Source: Trichostrongylus colubriformis (Eukaryota > Nematoda > Chromadorea > Rhabditida > Trichostrongylidae). From it: a stretch of DNA of 64,000 nt. Of this stretch, positions 56,109 through 64,000 are shown piece after piece. The notes below the pieces were generated by a model that did not search any database, was not told the DNA's origin, and was given only the letters and a program-made list of their open reading frames with translations. Location: assembly GCA_963978905.1 (NCBI GenBank), contig OZ022260.1:4515725-4579724 (forward strand), written 5' to 3'. The position numbers and the translations under genes are program-made. The stretch's first letter is position 1. Each line of letters begins with the position of its first letter.

Positions 56109-57681
56109 CAGTGCGTTTCATAATTATAAGGTCACCCCTGAATTTCAGGTTTTCTCGACAACACTCCATTGAGGAATCTTTTCAGTCTCATAGACGGATT
56201 CCTCACCTGAAATAACCCCCGTGTTCGATTTTTGGTAGCAGTCTCGTTTACCTTATGTTTTTAGGAGTATTTTTTGTTTTTTTGCACCGTTTCATAATTA
56301 TAAGGTCACCCTGAAAAAAGAAAAAAGTTAAGGTCCCGGCAGGTCTGTGACGGTAGATTTGTCTTCCAAATACATCTTCGAGATACATATTCAATCGTCT
56401 TGTGGCTAGCTTCTATGTTCCAAGAGAAAAGCCCAGATTTGGGATTCTTGTGATGCTAGGCTCAGTTTGAGTGCCATTCCGAAAAGAATCGGAAGATACC
56501 TGTGCTCAGTTAGATGACATCTGAGAGATTCAATGTCTTAAGATGTTTTTCAGGCTCTGGATTCCCTCGTGAGATTATTACCATTAACGAGGAAGGGATT
56601 GTGGGGGGCACTTCCTACAGCTCCTCCTCCATGGACCTGATTTGTTTGGAGTCAAACCATCTTTAGTCTGGAATCACAGCATGTACAGCAGCGAGGAAGG
56701 AGCAGAAACATCACTGAAGAAATAATGAAGTAGATTCCGAGGCCTACAGCGCACCATAGGGCGGAACGACTTCAATTCATAAAGTTGTTCTTGAGCCACG
56801 GAATGAACGGAACTGTATTTGTATGGCAGTTGCACCCTGCATGCGAATAATTCCATCCGAATTGTACTTTTGAGTCTGAAAATACTCTATTTGTATGGTG
56901 CAGACGGGTAGAGGTAGTACTAGCTTGGTCTGGGAAGTGCGTCGATCTAGCGGAGCCTCGGCAATTTTTCTGGGAGAAGGGTGATGGCCTGAGTGGTTTT
57001 CGGCAATGAGGGTGCATTGAACCTTGCCTTCGAAACCTGTAGAATGGACTCCAGAGGCTGCTAAAAGATCCTACGAAGAAATCAGTTGCCTTTTGGAGCC
57101 GACCGGTTCTTCATAATTGTGTCTAACAGCATGACAAGGCTGTTGTTCACGTAGGTCATTCAACGGAATCGTGGTTAAAGTTCCGAAATACGGACCTCCA
57201 GCAATAGATAACATGCAGTCTTGGTCTCAGCTCTATTGGGGAGACCTGGAAGACATCGCCACAAAAATATTTACCCCAATGATCGCCAGTTCTAGGAAGC
57301 AAAGCAGCTGAAACAGGCAATTGTTGAAGACTGGAACAATACCTGTGGTAAGGCTCTTCGAAATTTCCTTTCTACTTCCCCAAACGGCTGGTTGATGTCA
57401 TTCTTAAACAGGAGCGAACCATAGATTATGAGATCCTTCGAATGCGCTGTTAACTCTAACAGATCTCCTCTTTCTTCGGAGTGACCTTATAATTATGAAA
57501 CGGCACGAAAATCAGAAAATATTTATAGAAAAATCGGGCTATAAGGTAATGTCATCAAAACTAGTATGGAAGGGTTTTCTGTGGTGGGGAATCTGTAAAA
57601 AATACTTAAAAATTTTTTGGCTGGCTGTGTGTTCTGAAAACCGGAAATTTGGGGGTGACCTTATAATTATGAAACGCACTG
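56109..57681 (+). mobile_element. Tc1-like transposon with IR/DR ends (1573 bp)
   Basis: The outer ends CAGTGCGTTTCATAATTATA, AGGTCACCCC are perfectly inverted and flanked by TA on both sides (56107-56108 and 57682-57683). Related inner repeats lie at 56285-56312 (GTTTCATAATTATAAGGTCA) and 57481-57505 (its complement). The layout is therefore outer-inner ... inner-outer, as in the IR/DR group of Tc1-like elements (Minos, Sleeping Beauty type, also Tc3). Confidence 0.9.
56600..57360 (+). pseudogene. Tc1-like transposase remnant
   Basis: The plus strand, in several frames, gives pieces recalling Tc transposases: LVWSQTIFSLESQHVQQ (first acidic block region), a broken MNGTVFVWQLHPACE, LHNCV then HDKAVVHVGHS (second block), LWGDLEDIATKI-like wording around 57235, and IVEDWNNTCG near 57350. 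Many stops and frame changes are present. The assignment is supported mainly by the ends and by the WGDL and EDWNN words. Confidence 0.55.
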
Positions 57682-58189
57682 TATTTACATGAGCATATTA
57701 GTATATAAGTGGATAAGCATACATTTACACTGTTTTTTCATGCTACAAGCTTTGTAGGCAAATTTTGCCAAAGGGATACACGGGGATAGCGTGAGGTTTC
57801 AGGACAGTTTTAGCAATAAAACCGCAGATTAGTTCACCTTGCGAATCATGCAGGGCACGACTCTTTTCGCTAACCTGAGTGACAGTTTTTCGCGCTCAAA
57901 ATGTTGCAGGAGAATATCGTCTCAGAGTGCTTGTTGAGCCCCACAGGCCCCGCCTCTCTGCAAGCCACGCCCCTATTTCCGCAACAAAAATTTAGCAAAG
58001 CGTAAATTCCTTCCACGACGTGATATGGACAAGCGTAGTACGTCGCGTGAATTAGGGGAGCAATATTTGTACACCTGTGTCCCCTAAGGGTTGCTGTTGG
58101 AATTGCTCAGATAAAACAGGGAACAAACTATATAGTGAAGCCTGTGTGAACTATTTCACCACCCAGTTGCTGCTGCCCAGTGAACGCCT

Positions 58190-58350
58190 TTCTTTCCTCA
58201 ATCGTTATTTCCGAGGAAGTGTCATATTTCCGAGAATTCACTAGATATTTGTTTTCAAGTGCCCCTGTCTAGGTTAAATTTATCGGTTGATTTATTCAGT
58301 GGAACCCCTAGTGGGTGCCAAATTTCTTTTCATTACACTTTGATCGTGAG
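58190..58350. repeat. Dispersed repeat R4, copy 1
   Basis: Colinear with 62905-63075: TATTTCCGAGAA/GAAG, GGTTAAATTTATCGGTTGATT against GGTTAAATTCACCGGTTGATT, and CATTACACTTTGATCGTG against CATTGCACTTTGGTCGTG. Confidence 0.7.
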
Positions 58351-58619
58351 CGTAAGCCTTATGGGCTTCTCCAGTAGTAATGTCACATTCGCTATTGTTG
58401 CTTTCACACTGCACTGCATATGCCACTACAAATTCAATACAATTATGCATAAATTTTTGGCGAGTTATAGCTTCGATCCTTTGAACACATCCTCTCTCAC
58501 CTCGGGGCTCTTTAATTATGTGGTAAGGAAAGTTCTGATCGGTTTTACGCGTTCGCAAGATAAATTCAAATTTGGAAACATGTCAACATGAATCAGTTCA
58601 CATATTGTGCTTCTCAAAG

Positions 58620-58990
58620 GCCGTGAAAGGGATAATGTGGGTGATGGGATTTCTTAAAATGGATCAGGCAACTGAAAGCTAGGCGTCCAGAAAGACTATA
58701 TGTCTCGAAATTTCCAATGAGAAAGAGTGCCTCCGGGATTTATAGGAGACGTCCTCTTCAACAGCTACCACTTATTTTATGGCAGCCTGCCCCTTTTTTC
58801 AGGCCGACCCGCCCATTTTGTGAATAAGCGGCGGGAAGAGGGTATGTATTCTCTGGTTTTTGACCGCTTTACTAGGTTATTTCTTCACTTCCGTACTATT
58901 GAGCACCTCGACCTTCATTCGTATTTGATGACCCTTTCATATCGGTCCGAATTACCCCTATTACTGCTTTTGAATAGACAAAAATGTGCT
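58620..58990. repeat. Dispersed repeat R3, copy 2
   Basis: Partner of 52610-53000. The 106-codon frame here is not conserved as an open frame in the other copy. Confidence 0.7.
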
Positions 58991-59049
58991 CTTTCTGAAT
59001 ACAGGCGTTTCTTGGAATACCACGAAGTTTTCGAATTATTAGCGTAATT

Positions 59050-60240
59050 TTGAAGTTCTGCGAAAATGGCACTTTTTCGATGACTACTTCACGTGTCCTT
59101 TTTTAGTCAAGTCTCAGCGAAAGCAACCACAAATGTGAGTACTGCAAAGGGAGGGGGTAAAGCATTGGATAGAGCACTTGGTCCCCGATTTCAGAGGTGC
59201 AGAAATGAGAACGAGTTTTTCGAATTTTCAATGGATCAAATCGCTTCAACTAAAACAACAGGAAGCGATGAGCGTCTATACCACGCGACCGCATTCTTCA
59301 CAGATCACCTTCCAGTAATTGAAGCTGTTGCAGGCTGAAGCTCTCACTCGTCTATTATATTCGGCGCTAATCAAGTCCCACTTGCCCAAACATTCGGGCA
59401 GCTTCCTCAATAGCAGTGCGTACAGAAAGAGTGTTGATTTGGGGTCGGCTTTTTTTCGATTTCGCGCTAAACGTCAGCCCTTCACCAAAATGGGATATCC
59501 AGGTATACATAATGTTGTCAAAAGTGTTACGAATCGAATGGTGCCTGTTCTGTGAGAAAAGATGCAGTCTCAGCCAAGTTATGACCTCCCGAAGTTGGAA
59601 TTGCGAAAACTGGCCAAAACTTTCCTTACAACCTAATATTAACTGTATATTGGCAATTGTATTGTATTTCTAGAGCAATGTGTACATATGCGAAAGTGGG
59701 AGGGGGCATCAGTGATGCCCACATGGCTATGGCCACATTGAGTATTCGGTTAGGTAACTTTTTATCTGATAGTAATTCATAGTTATGTAAAACCTATAAA
59801 CCATAAACTATATTAACTATAATATAAACTTGATGCTAAGCTATCTGCCTGATTAGAATGGCCATACTCGATGGTGGTATGTGTCAAAAGTAGCCTTATT
59901 CACATCAGAAAACGTTTGTAATGACAGCATTTACCGTACTCCAACCGTCTTACGGTACCGTCTTACGGTAGGGCTCGCCTTTTGTCTCCCCTGTTTGGCA
60001 TACTTTGATTTGTACACGTGCCGATTCCTGAATTCCTCAATGATTGCAAAAAACTTGAGTGAAGTACAAAATTATTCTTTTCATTGCACTTGAAAGAAAT
60101 TCCACAGGTTTACCTATGATGGGTATCTCGTAGGTATGGGTTTCCCGTGTTGAGAAGGTGACAACGTGGAACTCATTTGGACTCCCATTTCATGGGTTCT
60201 TGGTGGAGGGACGATAGCGATGCGATATAGCAAGAAATGT
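59050..60240. other. Stretch without a recognised gene
   Basis: A TGGATAGAGCAC string near 59168 resembles a tRNA D-arm but no T-arm follows. Frames are short and motif-free. Confidence 0.3.
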
Positions 60241-60250
60241 GCAACTAGTA

Positions 60251-61115
60251 TTAGGTTGAACCATAATTTCTGTTACACTTTTTATTTTTCTTGGGGAAAA
60301 CTGTGGAAGCTTCTGGAATATTTGGTAGTGGGGGTATATAAAGCGAGTGAAAGGGACTACTGATTAACACATTCATATTCTCTATGGCTTCAACTAGCAG
60401 TGAATCTACGACTATTTCGCGAAAGGTGCGAAATTCACGAACACCGCCCCGGTTCCTCAGCATGCAAGGCCACTAACCGAATCAACCAGTCGATGGATTC
60501 AGGTACTGTCTCTCATATGGCGGCAGCCTGATGGCTCAAATCGGCTCGATCGATCGGCTCAAATTGAAACAGAAAAAATTTCAAAAAATTGCACAGAGAA
60601 AAAAATGTTTTTTTTCTAAATTTTCAAAAAAAAAGGGAAACTGTTACCATTCAACACTGCAGTCACTGGCGATCTCTACTGCAGGCAATTGGACACCGAA
60701 GCGGCAAAACTTGCCGGAAAAATGGACCAAGACTTCTTCCTCCACGACAACGCTCACCCACATGTGGCAAAGTTGGCGTGTCAAAGGATCCAGGACCTTG
60801 TTGGACGAAGCTTGCCCACCCACCGTAATCTTCGAACATGGCCCCAACTGACTACCACCTGTTCCGATCTCTGACCCACTTCCTAGACGGACGGCAGTTC
60901 AAAGATGACGATGATCTCAAAATCGGCCTCCAGACTTTCTTCGACCAGGAATCCCCAGACTTCTATAAGCAAGGCATCTACTATCTCTCTACTCGCTGGC
61001 AATATATTGTTGATTATAATGGTACATATTTCGTTGACTGAAGTTTGACACAAATAAAGAAAAATAAATTTGAAATTTTTTGTCATTGTGGGACAGAAAT
61101 TGTGGTTCAACCTAA
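60251..61115 (+). mobile_element. mariner element, internally deleted (865 bp)
   Basis: The ends TTAGGTTGAACCATAATTTC and the inverted GAAATTGTGGTTCAACCTAA are flanked by TA (60249-60250 and 61116-61117). The ends are related to, but distinct from, those of the 37843 element. Confidence 0.9.
60384..61041 (+). pseudogene. mariner transposase remnant
   Basis: The N-terminal remnant CKATNRINQSMDSGTVSHMA (helix-turn-helix) appears after a frame change. A deletion then leads to MDQDFFLHDNAHPHVAKLAC (second catalytic Asp), a further frameshift, and an intact C-terminal 67 residues: APTDYHLFRSLTHFLDG (third catalytic Asp), FFDQESPDFYKQGI and DYNGTYFVD, stop at 61041. The first catalytic Asp block is missing. 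Confidence 0.88.
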
Positions 61116-61197
61116 TATTTGCTGGTTCTGCTCGTTGACTCACTTATTTTTACACTTTATATTATTTATCTAATATATTTCCCTTTACCAGAAATGT

Positions 61198-61218
61198 CCC
61201 CCCCCCCCCCCCCCCTCC
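61198..61218. repeat. Homopolymer C run
   Basis: About 19 consecutive C residues, the longest homopolymer seen in the window. Confidence 0.95.
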
Positions 61219-61219
61219 T

Positions 61220-62400
61220 TCAATCACAAAATCAGGTTTCGTTCCGCGAGTCCTTGCAACACGTGTTATGATTGTGACTTTATTGGTATATACTCATGCT
61301 AAAAGCTACGAAAGCTGAAATATCGGACTTTGGCTGGTTCCAGTCGTCTTTTGGTAGTCGATTTTCAGTAAGAATCCGTGCGTGAAAAACGATTTCCATG
61401 TCCTTCACGACTTCTTCAGTCATGAGGGCATGCGGCTAGATGTTGACCTTGAGAGAGAGCACGCGTCATAGTCATAATGGCTGAAACGAGTTCTCGGAAG
61501 GTTAAATCTCGAGCGGGCCGAGGGCGGCGAATTACGAAAAAAGTGCCGAGCTCGCCAGATTAGATACATGTTACTTGATACGCGTCGAAGTTTTCGCGGG
61601 GCGCTGGAATTCGGCGCGAGTCTGTCTGACCTTGACTGCTTCCTGATACTGTATTAAAGTCTGTGAACATATAAGCTATCTGAATACATATATAAATAAT
61701 AAATATACATATATCTACATACATATACATAACTACAACAGTGTTTGAATACATATATGAATATATAAATTTGAATTTATGTACATGCATATACATTTAC
61801 GATATTTTTATAATATACGTAATTTAGTGGAGCGTAGCCACTTTTCTACTTTTTTTCCGGAAATAGTTTTTCTTCTGGGTTCTTTTGAAATCGAAAGGTT
61901 GGATGACCGATGTTGAAAAGTGGGGAGAACAGCTCGAAGTAGGTACGTGGTGTAAGGAGTTCGCAGCTAGGTGAATCTTTGTGACCGTAGTCATTACTCC
62001 CATCCAAGCTCAGGTGAACCGCACCGTCAAACTCTTATCCGTCCCTCCTAACGAAGAAAGTATTCCGTGATTTAAATAGATGCCATGTAAGTGCACAATC
62101 GACTTTTCCGCCTGGTAGATGTCCGCATAGTTTTTGAAGTGCACACTTGTCCCCCCCCCCTCAGTAGGGTACGTCCTTTTTCCATTCACTGAGGCCCTCT
62201 CACCTATCTTGTACCTCTTGGTAGAACTTACCATATCGCGTTGATGAGAGTTGAACCATTGAGTGATTATGAAGCCGCGAGTCCTGGGTGTCACTGCGCT
62301 TCAGGAAACCTCACTAATTTTCAGAGCAAATACAATTATGTCTTCGTACTGTGTTCTTGATCACTTAAAGACCTTAAAGACACTGGGAGGAAAACAATTG
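61220..62400. other. Stretch without a recognised gene
   Basis: Contains an AT-rich TACATATA-type low-complexity segment (61665-61820) and a C10 run near 62150. No supported gene. Confidence 0.35.
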
Positions 62401-62404
62401 TAGT

Positions 62405-62525
62405 TTACGGTATGGGATTACGGTGGCACATGCACACTCGACGCCTTGCCAAGACGTCGAAAGTGAATTCATTAGGTTTTAATTGAGATCACACTTTTTT
62501 CTGACGCTTTCGCTTATTCTTCTTT
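62405..62525. repeat. Repeat related to the long intron of the RBM12-like gene
   Basis: Shares TTACGGTA.., CTTGC.AAGAC.T..A..G.GAATT, TTCTGACGCTTTCGCTTA and CTCTTCC/TTCTTC-like order with 2690-2840. Weak but ordered. Confidence 0.35.
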
Positions 62526-62904
62526 TAATTGTTTCATTTGTTTGTTGCTGTGTGTTTTTCACTTATTTCATATCATCACAAATGAATGAAATACACCCTA
62601 CGAGACAACAAATGACATCTCTACGGCAGACAACTCGGAAATTCACTGTGCGCAGTCGAAGAGATGCGCATGTGATGCGAATAGACACCACAGCGTCGCG
62701 CTTTTCAGTCCGGGTTTTCTCTCCGATTATCGCTTCTAACCTCAAATGTTCGTAACAAAATGATTATTTCTTCGCATTCTTCTCTTTCTTTGAATCCCTT
62801 CCGGTTCCTTTGAAATTGTGGCTCTTTGTCATCTCCTTGTTTTTCTTGCGCGCTTGGTCAGCACCATTGGATTTGCGCGCTGGAACCAAACTTACCAGAG
62901 CGTT

Positions 62905-63075
62905 TACTGAATTTATTCATCGATTATTTCCGAGAAGATGTCTACATTCACTGGATACAGTTTCTCGAGCCTTTCCGTCATGGTTAAATTCACCGGTTGA
63001 TTTATTCACTTGAGAGCCAGTGTGGAACTTCTTTTTAGCGCCAAAATTCTCCACATTGCACTTTGGTCGTGGCAT
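62905..63075. repeat. Dispersed repeat R4, copy 2
   Basis: Partner of 58190-58350 over about 160 bp. Confidence 0.7.
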
Positions 63076-63099
63076 GAAGGGGGAAACTGGTCGAATTTT

Positions 63100-64000
63100 G
63101 CTCTGCGTCACATACCATTAAGTTCAACTCGAGGACACTCCCACCCTTCACTCGTTTCGCAGAAATCAAAGGTTGTTTGACGATCGCCGAGGTCACGCCC
63201 ATGTCCAATTTTGGCGCGAGATGGGTTTTGCCTACGAAACTTACCTAATGTTCATCCAAATTCTATACTAGTAAGAGAACATCGAAGAGACGGAGCTTTG
63301 GGGGCTGATCAACGATCCTTCAGGGTCTGTGGATTGGCTCGTACGCTGTTAGAAGTGTTCTAAAAGGTTTCCGAATCACGTTAGTTTTAAAAATTCATTA
63401 AAAATTTATTTTCTCATCAACTGAACCTGTCGTCATCCGTTTTATTGAAGCAGGTCCCAAATAATCCACTGGTCCTAATTTCGAGAAAATTCTTGCTATC
63501 AGCTATTCTTACTGTCACTCGATTCTACAGGGTTACGGTATTACACGTGAGACCAGCAGAGATAGCCACCGTGCTACAATCACTTTGGAATAGTGTGGCA
63601 GGGCTCTGCTAGGGGGGGGGGGGGGAGGGACAAATGGAATGTACTGGTGAATAGGTAGGATAGTAAATTATTAGAAAAAATGTTAGTAACGCTCAGAGAG
63701 ATTCTTATAGCTTTTCGACGGTGTGAATTCGATTACTGGCGTATGTAGTGATTGATTCCTTCAGTATATTTCGTCAGATTAACATTCAATGTTATCTGTT
63801 GTGCCATACATGTGTTAAAGAACACCCTCAAGAATGATATTTACATAATTAAAAAATGCTATTTAATAAAATTACTCTGTCGCTTTCTCACTCCGTTTAT
63901 ACTTTGTCGCTCGTGATCATCGCTTCAACGAAATGCCTCTGCGTCTCTGCTCGTAGTCCCACTTTGCTTTAAATTTTGTTCTCTGTTTCTGATGACCTCA
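63100..64000. other. Stretch without a recognised gene
   Basis: A G-run of about 14 at 63613 is the only notable feature. Nothing else is supported. Confidence 0.4.

Noticed and set aside
61477..61563. Small basic ORF of 28 codons (starts MAETSSRKVKSR)
   Set aside because: Too short, without upstream or downstream support; codons give no clear sign of selection.

Overview
The window looks like a piece of a repeat-rich nematode chromosome, probably a clade V (rhabditid or strongylid, hookworm-like) worm. This is inferred from introns of about 50-130 bp, 3' splice sites of the TTTTCAG/TTTTAG type, RNA-binding-protein homology, and a dense mix of mariner, Tc1-like, CR1-like LINE and fold-back repeats. 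Species was not determined. No bacterial genes, rRNA, CRISPR array or intact tRNA were found.

Region 1-7.2 kb holds the only convincing host gene: the 3' part (14 exons, 541 residues in the window) of an RBM12-like protein with three RRMs, an RS segment and a Gly/Arg/Pro-rich linker, ending at 6791 with a polyA signal at 7129. A CR1-like LINE lies antisense immediately against the first visible splice acceptor. Region 7.9-8.3 kb holds two adjacent MITEs that share a TAA target duplication. Around 10.4-11.1 kb, on the minus strand, are exon-like stretches, including a piece resembling the C-terminal dimerisation region of a hAT transposase. From 12.24 to 13.41 kb, about six ~170-bp tandem units each carry an exon-like block framed by splice-like signals.

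Region 13.9-26 kb is mostly small inverted-repeat elements, G-run repeats and microsatellites, plus a 5'-truncated LINE with an intact-looking reverse transcriptase C-terminal half (18.0-19.3 kb). From 26 to 39 kb there are four decayed Tc1/mariner-class elements. One of these mariners is nested inside a member of a fold-back family whose ends read TTAAAGGAATCGTCCACGG. Five traces of that family occur between 34 and 51 kb.

Region 39-51 kb is dominated by large inverted repeats, including an ~880-bp, nearly perfect palindrome (46080-46959), and by two tandem duplications. Region 56.1-57.7 kb is a Tc1-like element with a nested IR/DR end structure. Region 60.25-61.1 kb is another mariner.

Most open frames elsewhere are short, lack recognisable motifs and probably occur by chance. 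The window is best read as one host gene next to transposon-dominated DNA. I see no convincing new multi-gene system. The most unusual features are the giant palindrome, the tandem exon-like array, the LINE at a splice acceptor and the nested and adjacent element insertions.
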